From: Burkholderia ubonensis
Lineage (GTDB): Bacteria > Pseudomonadota > Gammaproteobacteria > Burkholderiales > Burkholderiaceae
Assembly (NCBI RefSeq): GCF_902833085.1
Contig: NZ_CADFEB010000003.1
Span: 186,001 to 250,000, forward strand
Direction: 5' to 3'
Length of the DNA stretch: 64,000 nucleotides
Shown piece after piece: positions 18,201 to 27,800 of this stretch. The position numbers and the translations under genes are program-made. The notes beneath the pieces were generated by a model. That model made no database searches. It was not told the DNA's origin and saw nothing but the letters and a program-made list of their open reading frames with translations. Position 1 is the first letter of the stretch. Each line of letters starts with the position of its first letter.

Positions 18201-18779
18201 GCGGATCTCGATTTCGCCGCGCGCGAGACTCAGGTGCAACTGCATGTCGTCGTCCTGCCCGGACAGCGCGTGGTGCACCCGATCGTCCACCAGCCTGACC
18301 TTGGTGAGCTGCGCGAGATCCAGGTCCTTCTCGTTGCGCACGAGCGTTTCCAGCGGGAATCGGTGCTCCGCGTAGCTGTCTTCCACGATTCCGGCCACGC
18401 GCGACAGGTAGTCCTCGACGCGCTCGTCGGGACGCACCTCGATGATCAGCGGAATGGTGGCCGCACGGGCCGGCGGATGCCCGGCAAGCCCCGGCGTGCC
18501 GAGCACCGTGACCGGGACCCGGAAGGTCCTCCACAGCAGGAACGCGATGCCCGCGGCCGTGACCGCGAATTCGGCGAGCGCGTCGTCGCTGATGCGCCGC
18601 AGCAGGTCGAGCGACGCGGGCGTGAGCGCCACCGTGCGGGAAAGCAGGCCGCCCGGCTGCGGGCCGGGGGCGTGCGAGGCGATGCGGTAGACGCCGGTGA
18701 CCGACGAAAGACATTCGCGCCAGAAGCTCGCGGTCTGCGCATAGCGATGGTCGGTGACCAGGACGTTATTGTCTTGCAC
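9285..18779 (-). CDS. ocfD: NRPS, hemiC-A(Asn)-T-C-A(Ser)-T-E-C-T-TE, OcfD-like
   Basis: The 3164-residue synthetase adds the last residues and releases the cycle. Approximate layout: half C domain without HHxxxDG (1-255); A1 (270-740), specificity residues D-F-T-K-I-G-E-V-G-K, an asparagine code; T (about 786); C with HHIISDAW (845-1260); A2 (1310-1790), code D-V-W-H-V-S-L-V-D-K, serine; T (about 1836); epimerisation domain with HHLAVDGVSW (1885-2315); C with HHIILDGWS (2330-2790); T with GGHS (about 2830); thioesterase (2876-3164) with GHSFG and GDH. The final C-T pair has no A domain, so its residue (Asn at position 1 expected) must be loaded in trans. The GTG start at 18779 follows AAGGAG with 6-nt spacing. 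It begins 24 nt after the previous synthetase. The A2 domain is nearly identical to the serine A domain at 35312-36650. Confidence 0.92.
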   Translation of the reverse strand: MQDNNVLVTDHRYAQTASFWRECLSSVTGVYRIASHAPGPQPGGLLSRTVALTPASLDLLRRISDDALAEFAVTAAGIAFLLWRTFRVPVTVLGTPGLAGHPPARAATIPLIIEVRPDERVEDYLSRVAGIVEDSYAEHRFPLETLVRNEKDLDLAQLTKVRLVDDRVHHALSGQDDDMQLHLSLARGEIEIRYSGAIEPFLIDGFASSLGAVLQEFEHLDKTVGDIESIPADERRMLAAFNETAAVGPSHPTVVGMFEAQVARTPDAPALVTDSSLMTYADLNARANSLADQLVNHYGVGPESLVGIMLDRSEAMIVAILGVLKAGAAFVPLDTAYPAERINHILGDTGLSLLLTQSSQLAQWYEYSGVTLLLDQELPGWTPLPDNPPCRAVPEHLAYVIYTSGSTGKPKGCLLEHRNLAHYISWAAGYYFPEDSTGSFGLYSSLCFDFTLTNVFCPLVRGKSLRIYPQSESIDTILARMFQPGSGVDTLKLTPTHIHLLEYMNLGRSGVRKVIVGGEELTPQHIATLRKIDPAIEIYNEYGPTEATVGCIVKLVEDEPSTVLIGRPIANTRVYIVDEALRPVPIGVPGEICIAGHGLARGYHKRPDVTAAKFVEHPLPGEQRIYRTGDIGRWLPDGQIQCYGRVDDQVKIRGYRVELGEIEAALTAHDDVVGAAVMLRETAHGVRKLAAYVKGSASLSVPDLRAYLAGKLPDYMVPSDIFPIAEFPLNANGKLDRPALVAMEAAAAPDDAADLDATPIQRELVRIWRDVLDNPAIDLAGRFFDYGGDSLQAMQLVSRIWSSFSVEIGIDAIFELQTISAVSDLIEASSPRSGSMAGTITPRSRANDLPLSFPQQRLWFLAQLEGPSAAYNISSALRFDGDLDIPRLRAAVSEISRRHEILRTTFPAIDGRGVQRIAPPAPVALAVVDVASESAALALLADETDRPFDLAVGPLYRVVLYRVDERVHVFGVVMHHIISDAWSSGTLIGELAALYAGQHLPELAVQYADYAVWQHERLASADTHRELALLSASLADAPDQIELPTDRPRPAIQRFDGAVLPFQLNGALADGVRAIAHASGTSTFMVVLAAYALLLSRYSNQQDIVIGSPIANRRSSMTEPLIGFFANMLALRVDLSGNPGFGELLARVKRVALDGYSRQEIPFEQVVDALKLERNLSRTPVFQVVFAYEKASSHAVNFPGLTATPVSVETHTAKFDLTLHVQDADHGLAGSLEYNLDLFDAVTIERMAEHFRHLLEAVIADSNRPLGELSLLSDAERDTLTVEWNRTDTDFGADAEQPLHRLFEQQAERTPDAVAAVHDDASLTYAELNLRANRLAHHLIALGVAPDSLVGVAMERSLDMIVALLAILKAGGAYVPVDPDYPAERVRFMIDNAQLRWLLTQQHLLAALPDTDARLIAVDRDAHDFAAAPASNPAPALNGDNLAYMIYTSGSTGRPKGALNTHRAATNRILWMQQAYALGTDDAVLQKTPFSFDVSVWEFFWPLVTGARLVFARPGGQRETDYLVDLIAREGITTVHFVPSMLRAFLDHPDLDAHCASLRRVVCSGEALPYDLQQRFFERLDARLYNLYGPTEAAVDVTAWECRRDDPHRNVPIGRPIANTRLYIVDAQMQPVPVGVAGELLIGGTPVGRGYHGEPELSAEKFIADPFSADPNARLYRTGDLARYRADGNIEFLGRIDHQVKLRGLRIELGEIEATLREHPSVADCVVIAKTDSARIFLIAYVATASADVAELRGYLSGRLPGYMVPSRFVALPSLPLLPNGKINRKALPVPADPVDEARPDAPAVTPREILLASIWKDVLQLPSIGIHDNFFELGGDSILSIQVISRANQAGLRITAKQLFQYQTIAQLAAAPEEQAALASTVSPVGEAPLTPVQHWFFDQDVDTPSHYNQTVLIQVPADIDESRLADAIRQVYEHHDALRLRFSRSAGRWTQEVVAVGDTPALFAKQAIAGDAGERIAAMRAAAAEAERCIDITHGPLLAARLFCFDDEPFARLFVAVHHLAVDGVSWRVLVEDLHAAYHGQPLSAKTTSFREWALHLQQLARSPAIGDEAPLWQALLSQHVEPMPVDYPAAGAGNHVGDTASVSFELDEADTTALLRRLPRAYDTRINDVLLVALAQACSMVTGNARTRIDLESHGRHVSDAPLDLTRTVGWFTSIYPVVLDVDALQAPEDALRAARQQLRGIPADGLGYSLLRYLSPDDAVRDSLAGLPNADILFNYHGQLDTVLQRSDGWRPAAEDLGSLRSGRSLRTHLFEIVAAVSDGRLHVDWSYSERIHGRQTVENLAAHFKDRLLDFAASVPDTGWDNVEDSYPLSSLQQGILFHTLYDLDPAAYFQQFSFVVNGPLQVPALRQAWANALERHAVLRTGFAWTDRDHPVQTVLHRVDLPWTFVDWRSRDASRRAQDFDAFLADDRKRGFDLQKAPLFRCTLIQEAEDRHRFCWSAHHIILDGWSTAILMKEVFDDYLSLARTGVPALAEPAPGYRKYIDWLARHPRAADEAWWRAELAGFRAATPIVADPARPSAGDAARQDKRREQRFLLDEALTARLQALMRTHRLTLNVLIRAVWALVLRRYARTDDVVFGVTVSGRPPLLDGVESIVGLFINTLPFRVRIAPERPFTEWLAEVHTAQTAMEPHSYSSLVDIQSWSELPARDSLFDSLLVFENFPVAAAPDLGPDGIDIVDTRAFAESNYPLTLTVHPDTRVAFRISHDAHRFAPDVVRHMLGAIRELLERFAEDPAQLTGQLADAPALADSAGSQQSATGGAAEPAAVPSTTARTVAPTADESTLLEIWQRIFKRDDIKLSDNYFELGGHSIIAIQLMANVEKAFDRRLPISCLFENPTIEKLAAALATKEPSAPAGGLVPIRDGGPAAPLFLLPGAGGNVVYFHPLANHLAETHAIHGLEALGLDGSCLPLSRVEDIAARHIERIWPLVGAGPYYLAGHSFGAKVALEMSRQLVAKGAAVKLLAIFDASAPVDSSAETYWQDWDDTEWLVAIAHEIGTFLGTDLQVTRADLVDLDPDGQAGLILERIGDRGSWFADAGSDRLRAYLRVYQANFKSRYAPEAAPLPVPIALFRSTERDPDDYDPSPEVAQLRLDPTWGWSRFSALPVHVTDVPGDHLTMLLDPHAGVLATHVNQFLEKKGS
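13632..14970 (-). repeat. Near-identical serine A-domain segment, copy 1
   Basis: About 1.34 kb encoding most of the serine A domain matches 35312-36650 at a constant offset of 21,680 bases, with only scattered mismatches. Flanking sequence on both sides diverges abruptly, so the boundary lies inside the coding region: in the linker before the A domain and near its C-terminal subdomain. Confidence 0.9.
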
Positions 18780-18803
18780 AGGAAACTCCTTGAGACGTTT
18801 GGT

Positions 18804-21800
18804 TCACGTGTTCTCCTCGACGGCGTCGTCGGCAATGGGTTCGGGCGCGGTCTTCAGGCGAAGGCCGACCCGCACCTTCGGGCCGGCGGCGGGCGCACTG
18901 CCGGAGAGCGGGATGCGATCGACCGGCGTGCCCGGATCACGCACGAAGACTTCGAGTATCTCGAGCAGCCGATCGCGCATCGCGGCGATGGTCGCGGGGC
19001 GGAACAGGCGGGTGTTGTAGATGAACTGGATGCGGTGCCGGCCTTCGCTTTCGACGATCTGGAAGGACAGGTCGAACTTGGCCGTGGTGTCCGCCTGCGA
19101 CAGGTCCGTGATGTGAAGACCGGGCTGCGGCGCGGGCACCGAAATGTAGTTCGCTTGAATGTCGAAGATCGGGAAATGATTCGCCGGGGTGCGGATCTTG
19201 AGATCTTCGAGCAACAGGTCGAACGGATAGGACGCGTGCTCCAGGGCTTGCGTGGAGGTTTTCGCCACGGCGTCGATCACCTCGTCCACGGTCGCGGATT
19301 TCCGCAGCGGGACACGGAGCACGACGGTGTTGAGGAACACCCCGATCTGCGCTTCGAGCTGCTCGCTGTCGCGCCCGGCCGATACGCTGCCGATCACGAT
19401 GTCTTCACGCCCCGTATAGCGGTGCAGCAGCACGCAGAACGACGACAGGATCACCGCGTACAGCGACGTATGGTGAGCGCGGGCCAGCTTCGCGAGCTCC
19501 GCCGCGTGCAGGTCCGGCAGTTCCACGTCGAGCGTCTGCCCGGCGTGGCTGAGCCGCTCGGGGCGCGGGTAGTCCGGCGCGAGTTGCAGGCGGGGCACCG
19601 GCGGCGCCAGTTGCTCGAGCCAGTACGCGCGATGCGCGGCGGCGCGCGAATCGTCCAGGCAGGCGTTGTGCCAGGCGGCGTAGTCGCGGTACTGGATCGC
19701 AAGCGGCGGCAGGTCGCGTCCCGCATAAAGCGCATGCAGATCGTCGGTCAGCACGCGGATCGACCACGCATCCGATATCACGTGGTGCATGTTCAGCAAC
19801 AGCAGATGCTTCTGCGGCGAGAGCCGGACCAGCTTGACGCGAAACAGCGGTCCCGACGCGAGATCGAAGGGCTGCTCGCTTTCCGCGCGGATCAGCGCAT
19901 CGATCGCGTCCGGCCCGGCATTTTCCGCGAGTTCCGTCTGCTCGACCCGGAATCCGGATGCTTCGCGAGTGAGGATGCGTTGCCGCAGATCGCCTTCGAT
20001 CATCGCGAACACGGTGCGCAGGCTCTCGTGGCGATCGACCAGCGTGTCGAACGCGCGGACGAGGCGCGCCGTATCGATGGCGCCGTCCAGTTGCAGCGCA
20101 CCCGCCATGTTGTACGTGGACGGGTCCGCGCTGCGGCTCGCGAGCCAGATCCGCTTCTGTGCGCGAGACACCGCGTACGACGATTGCGCAGGCAGTGCCG
20201 GAATGATTTCCTCCGCGCCGGCGGTGGCGGTGGACACCAGCTTCTTCGCGAGCTCGCGCGGCGTCGGCGCATGGAAAACATCGGCGACCGCGACGTTCAG
20301 CTTCAGTTCGCGGCGAATCCGGCTGACCATCTGGATCGCCTTGAGGCTTTGGCCGCCGTGCTCGAAGAAGTTGTCGTCGACACCGTTCGGCTGGCGGCCG
20401 AGCACCTCGGCGAAGATGCGCAGCAGCGCCGCTTCGGTGGGCGTGCGCGGTTCGGCCGGCACGCCGTCGGGCGCGGACGCGGCATCCGGGAGCGGCAGCG
20501 CGGCGCGGTTGATCTTGCCGTTCGGCATGACGGGAAGCGCCGGCAGCAGCATCACGGTGTCGGGCACCATATGGGCCGGCAGTTTTTCGCGCAGCGCGTG
20601 GCGCAAGCTGGCGGGCGTCCAGCCGGTTCCCGACGCGTACGCGCACAGGGTCGTTTCGGCATCCGCAGCGTCGCGGGCGACCACGACGGCGTTGGAGATG
20701 CCGTCGAGATCGGTCAGCGCGGCTTCGATTTCCCCCAGCTCGATGCGATAGCCGCGGACCTTGACCTGGAAGTCGCGGCGGCCGAAGAAGTGAAGATTGC
20801 CGTCCGGCCCGAAGCAGCCGATGTCGCCGGTGTGATAAAGGCGCGCACCCGGTGCCGGATTGAACGGATCGTCGCGGAACACCGCCTGGGTGCGCTGTTC
20901 GTCGAATAGATAGCCGCGCCCGACGCCGGCCCCCCCGATGCAGATCTCGCCTTTGACGCCGATCGGGCAGAGATTCATGTCGGCGTCCACGACGTAGAGG
21001 CGCAGGTTCTCGATCGGGCGGCCGATCGGAATCGCGGGCAGGTCCGGCGCGCACGCCATGCTGTAATGCGCAACGGAGTCCGAAGCTTCGGTCGGCCCGT
21101 AGGCGTTGACGAGCCGGACCGCCGGATTCAGGCGGAACCAGGTTCGCACGGACGCGGGCTGCAGGGTTTCGCCGATGGTCAGCAGCGTGTCGAGGTGCGG
21201 GAACGCCGGCGCCGCGTGCCGTTCCAGCTCGACGAGGAAGGTCGCCAGATAGGACGGGACGAATTGCATCGCCGTGATGCGGTCGCGGTGCAGGCTGTCG
21301 ATCAGCAGCGCGGGCTCGAGGATGACGGCATCGGGATAGATCACCGTCGTGCCGCCCGACACCAGCGCCGCGAAGCATTGCCAGACCGAAATGTCGGAGC
21401 AGTGCGAAGCGGTCTGGGCGACCGCGCTGTGCGCGCCGAGCCCGACCCTGCGCGCCATCGCGAGCACGTGGTTGAGCATGCCGCGATGCTCGACCATCGC
21501 GCCCTTGGGCTGGCCGGTCGAGCCCGACGTGAAGATCACGTAGGCGAGGTCCGCGGGCCGGCAACGCGGCGTCGACGGCGCCAGCGCGCCGGCGTCGTGA
21601 TCGTCGGGCAGGCGCGACGGATCGAGCGTCGGGATCGACGACGGCGCCGGCGGCGGCACGCAGTCCGTCGCGACGATGACCGTCGGCCGGGCTGACGCGA
21701 GGATGGCCTCGACCCGCCGGGCCGGATAGGCCGGATCGACGGGCACGTACGCCGCGCCGCACTTCCAGATCGCCAGGATCGTTTCCAGCATCAGGTGCGA

Positions 21801-24800
21801 GCGCGGCATCCACACGGCGATCCGGTCGTCCGGCTGAATCGGCGCGGCTTGCAGCAGATGCCGGGCGATCCGGTCGGCGCCTTCGACGAGGTCCCGATAG
21901 GTGCGGACCACTGCGCCGCAGCGGACCGCGATGCGCTCGGGGTGCGCGGCGGCGGCGGCCTCGATCAGTTCGGGCAGCGTGCGGTCGGACGGGACCGGCG
22001 CGAAGGTGTCGTTCCAGTCCAGCAGGATCTCGTCGCGCTCGGCCGCGGTGAGGAGCGGAAGGCCGCCGTTCGGGCGATCGTCTTCGGACGCAAGGCCGAC
22101 GAGCAGGGTTTCGACATGGCGCAGCAGGCGGACGATCGTTTCGCGGTCGAAGCGGCCGTCGTCGTACAGCACCTGCAACGACAGGCATTTGCCCGGCGTC
22201 ACGACCAGCGTCAGCGGGTAGTTGTTCGGATCGGACACGTGGAATGCGCCGATGCGCAGACCCGGAAGCGCATCGGCCAGCGCTTCCTCGACCGGATAGT
22301 TCTGGAAGATGAGCAGGCTTTCGAAGAGCGGCACGCCGGGCGGCAGGCCCGCGAATTTCTGGATGTCGGCCAGCGGATAGTGCGCGTATTCCTCCTGCTG
22401 CGCGAGATCCATCTGCAATCGGGCCAGCCACGCGGCCGTCGGGCGCTTGTCGATGCGGACCCGCACCGGCAGCGTGTTGATGAACAGCCCGACCATCTCG
22501 TCCGACTCAGGCAGCGACGCCGGGCGACCGGAAACGATCGTGCCGAACACGACGTCCGCTTCGCCGCTATAGCGGCCCAGCAGCTGCGCCCACGCGCCCT
22601 GCGCGAGCGTGTTGAGCGTGATGCGGCCGGCTTGCGCGAACGCGATGAGCCGCTGCGTATCGCGCTCGGAAAGCAGAAGCTGCTCTTCCAGATAGGCGCC
22701 CGGTGCGGCCGTTCCGTCGAGTTCGGGGCGTCCGAGCACGAGCGGGGTCGTCGTCGGGAAATCCTCGAGCTTCGTCTTCCAGAAGCGTTCCGCGGCCCCG
22801 GCGTCCTGACGCTCCAGCCAGCACACGTAATCGCGGAAGGCCGGCGGCGCGGGCCGCTGCGCGGCGGCATCGGCCGGCACGGCCTGATAGGCGGCGGCCA
22901 CTTCGCTCAGCAGCCGGGCGGAGCTCCACCCGTCGAGCAGGATGTGGTGATGGCTCCAATAGAAGCGCCATGCCTGCGGGCCCACGCGGAACAGCCCCAT
23001 GCGCATCAGCGGCGCGCGGGTAAAGTCGAAGCCGCGCGCGCGGTCTTGCGTCAGGTAGGCGTCCCAACGCCGTTCCGCCTCGTCGGCGGAAGCCGCGCTC
23101 AGATCTTCCTCGTGCCAGGGCAGGTCGATGCGGCGATGCACGACCTGCACGGGGCTTTCGAGTTCTTCCCAGTGGAACGAGGTTCGCAGGATGTCGTGCC
23201 GGTGCATCACCGCGTCCCACGCGCGGCGGAACCGTTCGACGTCGAGTGCGCCGTCGATACGGAAATCGAGGCTGCTGAAATACGCATCCGACGCCGGTTC
23301 GTACAGGCCGTGGAACAGCATGCCCTGCTGGGTCGGCGTCAGCGCGTAGACGCCGTCGATCTCGTCCGGGATGACCGAGGCCAGCGCCTGCGGCAGACTC
23401 GAAGCGGATTCGTCGACATGATCGACAACGAGGGATTCGAGCGCCGCGATGTAGGCCTGCGCGACGCGCCGGATGCTGTCCGTTTCGTGGCAGGCCCGGC
23501 TGAATTCCCACGCAACGTGCAGGCGGTTGCCGGTCACGTAGGCGTTGATGTCGAGCAGATGCTCGCGCTGCTGGTTCGCATTGCGGCCGTCGCCGCTCGG
23601 CTCCGCGGCCTGCTTCCAGTCGCGTGCGGCGGTGAACACCTGGTCGATTTGACCGAGGTAGTTGAACAGCAGTTGAGGCTGCGGAGCGGGTCCGTCGAGC
23701 CGGTCTTGCAGCAGACCGTAGCTGATGCCCGCGGCCGGCACGGCACGCAGCTGCGCCTTGACCGACGCAACCAGCCGCGCCGGATCGTGCGGGCCGGCAT
23801 TGACCTTCAGCAGGACCGGGAACAGGGACGTAAACCAGCCCACCGTGCGCGAGACGTCGAGGTCCGCGACGATTTCCTCGCGCCCGTGCGCTTCGAGATC
23901 CAGCAGGACGTCGGCGCATCCGCTCCAGTCGCTGACCGCACGCGCGAGCGCGGCCAGCAGCAGGTCGTTGATCTGGGCGTCGTAGGCGCGGGGCGCGGCG
24001 CCCAGCAACGCAGCGGTCGCGGATTCGCCCAGCTCGACCACGATCGCTTCGGCGGACGACACGGTATTGGCGTCGGCCGTCGCGGCGCGATCGAGCGGCA
24101 GGCCGGGCAGCGTCGAACGAGCGAGAGCCTGCCAATGTGCGAGATCGGCGTCGGCGGCGCCGGAGCCGGCCCAGTTCGACAGGGCCCGGGTCCATGCGGT
24201 CCACGACGCGCCGCCGCCCGCGAATTCGGGCGCTTTGCCGCTGCGCAGGCGGGTATAGGCGTCGTACACGGTTTCGAGCAGCGCGCCCCATGACACGCCG
24301 TCGATCACCAGATGATGAGCGACCAGCAGCAGACGCAGCGATCTTCCTTCGTCGATGCGGAACAGGTCCGCGCGCAACACGGGGCCGTCCGACAGGTTCA
24401 GGCTCGCATGCGCCTGCGCGACGTGCTGCGCGAGCTGATCGGCGCGGATGTCGAGCATGCCGACGGGGATCTCCGGATCGTCGACGACTTCCTGAATCCA
24501 GCCGGACGCGCCCGCTCGAAAGCGCAGCCGAAGCGCATCGTGCCATTTGGCCGCGTGCCGGAGCGCCTGGCGCAGCGCGACCGGATCGAGGTCCGGCGGA
24601 ACCTCGAGCAGCACCGCCTGGTTGTACTGGTCCTGATCGTCCTTGCGCTGCGAAAAGAAACGCTTCTGGATCGGCGTCAGCGGCAGCGGGCCGGACGACG
24701 CGACGAACTCCGCCGCCTTGGCTTCGCCGCGAGTGGCCACGGCGGCGAGCTCGGCGACCGTCGGATGCTGGAAGATGAGCCGGGTGGTGATCTTCAGGCC

Positions 24801-27800
24801 CGCCTTGGCGGCCAGCGCCACGATGCGCATGCTGAGAATCGAATCGCCGCCCAGCGCGAAAATGTTGTCGTGGATGCCGGGCGACGGAATGCCCAGCGCT
24901 TCGCCCCAGATGCGGCACAGCAGCGTCTCGGTGGGCGTGCGGGGCAGCGCCGGCTCCTGAGCCGCGGCCGACAGCCGCGACCGGTCCAGCGGGGGCAAGG
25001 CCTTGCGGTCGATCTTGCCGTTGCCGCTCAACGGCAGCGCGTCGAGCACGACGTAGATGCCCGGCACCATGTAGGCCGGCAGCGTGGCGGACAACGCGGC
25101 GGCAATTTCGGCGTCGCTCAGCGACGCGCCGTCACGGAACGCGACATACGCGCACAGCGCGGCGCGGCCGGCGTCGTCGCGATAATCGAGCGCGGCCGCC
25201 TGGCGGATTTCCGGAATGGCGGCCAGCGCGTTGTCGATCTCCCCGAGCTCGATGCGGTAGCCGCGAATCTTCAGTTGGTGGTCCTTGCGACCGTAGAGCA
25301 CGAGCGTCCCGTCGGGGAGATAGCAGCCGATGTCGCGGGTGCGGTACATGCGCACGCCGCGAGTCGGATGGAACGGGTCCTCGACGAAGGCTTCCCGCGT
25401 GCCGGCCTCGTTGTTGAGATAGCCGCGGCCGACCGCGACGCCGGACACGCAAAGCTCGCCGGGAATCCCGATCGGGCACAGGTTCATCTGCGGGTCGACG
25501 ACATAGATGCGCACGTTGCGGATCGGCTTGCCGACCGGCACGTAAGGCGTGGTCGGCGCGTGCGCCATGCGGTACTGCGCGACATCGTCGGACGCTTCCG
25601 CCGGGCCATAGGCGTTCACCACCGCGATGTCCGGGAACACGTCGAACCACTGTTTCACCAGCGCCGGGCTGACCATCTCGCCGGTGACGAGCAGGTGCCG
25701 CAGGTGCCGCACCAGCGCCGGCCGTTCCGACGCGCGGTCGAGCAGCGCGGACAGATAGGACGGCACCAGTTCGAGGATGCTGATTCCGGTGGATTCCAGG
25801 TATTCCAGGAAACATGCGGGATCGCGAATCCGGTCGTCGTCGACGATCACGGTCTTGCCGCCGACGAGCGGCGCCGTGAAAAATTGCCAGACCGAAATAT
25901 CGAAGCAATGCGGTGCGGTTTGCGCGATCACCGACGACGCCGAGATCGAAAATTCGTCGATCTCGGCGAGCATGTGATTCAGCATGCCCGCGTGCTCGAC
26001 CATCGCCCCCTTGGGCTTGCCGGTGGAGCCGGACGTGTAGATCACGTAGGCGAGGCTGTCGGGCGACACGGGGCGGCCGGGATTGGTGTCGTCGACGATA
26101 TCGGTGGCGGCGTCGAGCGACACGACCGGCGCGAGCGTAGCCAGCTCGGCGGGCAGGAGGCCGTCGCAGGTAATGACGAGGTCGGCGCCGGAATCCTCGA
26201 GAATGGTGCGGATGCGGGCCGCCGGAAAGTCGGGGTCGATCGGGATATAGGCGGCGCCGCACTTCCAGACGGCGAAGATCGCCTCCATCAGGCGCTCCGA
26301 CCGGTGCATGCAGATCGCGACCAGCGCATCCGGCTTCAGCTCGGCGGCGGCCAGCAGGCGATGAGCGGTGCGGTTCGCGCGGGCATTCAGTTCGCCCGCG
26401 CTCAGGACGATGTCGCGGTACTCGACCGCCGGCCGCTCGGGGTGTTCCGCTGCGGCCTGCTCCAGGCGATGCACGACGGTGAGCGCGGCGTCGAACGGCA
26501 CGGCGGTGTCGTTGAAGGTGTCCAGCAGCAGACGACGTTCGGCCTCGGGGAGAATCGGCATGCGTCCGAGCAGCCGGTTCGGATCGGCCGTGAACGCGTC
26601 GAGCGTCGCGGCCACGTGGCCCAGCATGCGCTGCATCGCGTCTTCATCGAAGCGCCGCGGATCGAACGACAGTTCCATCTTCCAGTCGTCGCGCGCCGTC
26701 ACGACGAATTCGAGCGGGATGTCGGCGCGGTTGTAGAGCTGCACCTCGTCGACCGCCAGGCCGTGCGCGCCGTGCGTCAGCGACTCGTCCAGCGGGTAGT
26801 TCATGAACGTGATGTTGCTTTCGAACAGCGGCGTCGTGAGCGGGACTTCGCTGCAGCGCTGGATGTCGGGCAACGGGGTGTGCTCGAACGGCGCACGGGC
26901 GGCCACGCGCGCCTGGATCATCTTCAGCCAGGGCGCCAGCGGCTGCCTCGGGTCGACCCGCACCCGCACCGGCACCGTATTGATGAACAGGCCGAGCATG
27001 GTTTCGATCCCCGGCAGGTTGGCGCCCCGTCCGGAGACGACGGCGCCGAACACCACGTCGGTTTCCCCGCTGTAACGCGACAGCACGAGCGCCCAGGCCG
27101 CTTGCGCGAGGGTGTTGAGGGTCACGTGATGCCGGGCCGCGAATTGCCGCAGGCGCGCGCTCAGGTCGGCCGACAGGTCGGCCTGGACTTGCGCGAGGCC
27201 CTCGCCGAAGCGCTCGCCCGCCTGCGCGCGCGCGGCCGTGGGCAGCGGGGTCGGCGTGCGGAAGCCTTCGAGGTAGCGCGTCCAGTATTGCTGCGCGGCT
27301 TGCGGTTCGTGCTGTTGCAGCCACTGGATGTAGTCGCGATACGGGCGCACCGGCGGCAGCGCCGGCGGCAGGCCGCGCGTGAGCGCGCCGTAGACCTGGA
27401 AGATTTCCTCGATCACGAGCGACAGGCACCAGCCGTCGGCCAGGATGTGATGGTGGCTCCAGCTGAACAGGTACGCGTCGTCGGCGACGCGCACCAGGCG
27501 GCAGCGCACGAGCGGCGCGCGATCGAGCGCGAAGCCCTCGGCCAGGTCGCTTTCGAGATGCGCGCTCCACCGCGCGCGCTGCTGGTCTTCCGGCAGGTCG
27601 CGCCAGTCGTCCTGCACCCACGGCAGCGTGGCGTGCGCGTGCACGACCTGCATCGGCTTGTCGAACTCTTCCCAATGGAACGACGTGCGCATCACCGGAT
27701 GCCGATCGACGAGCTGCTGCCATGCGGCATGAAACAGCGCGGGATCGAGGCTGCCGACGATCCGGCAACCGAGCTGGTTGAAGCTGCTTCTCGCGCCGGG

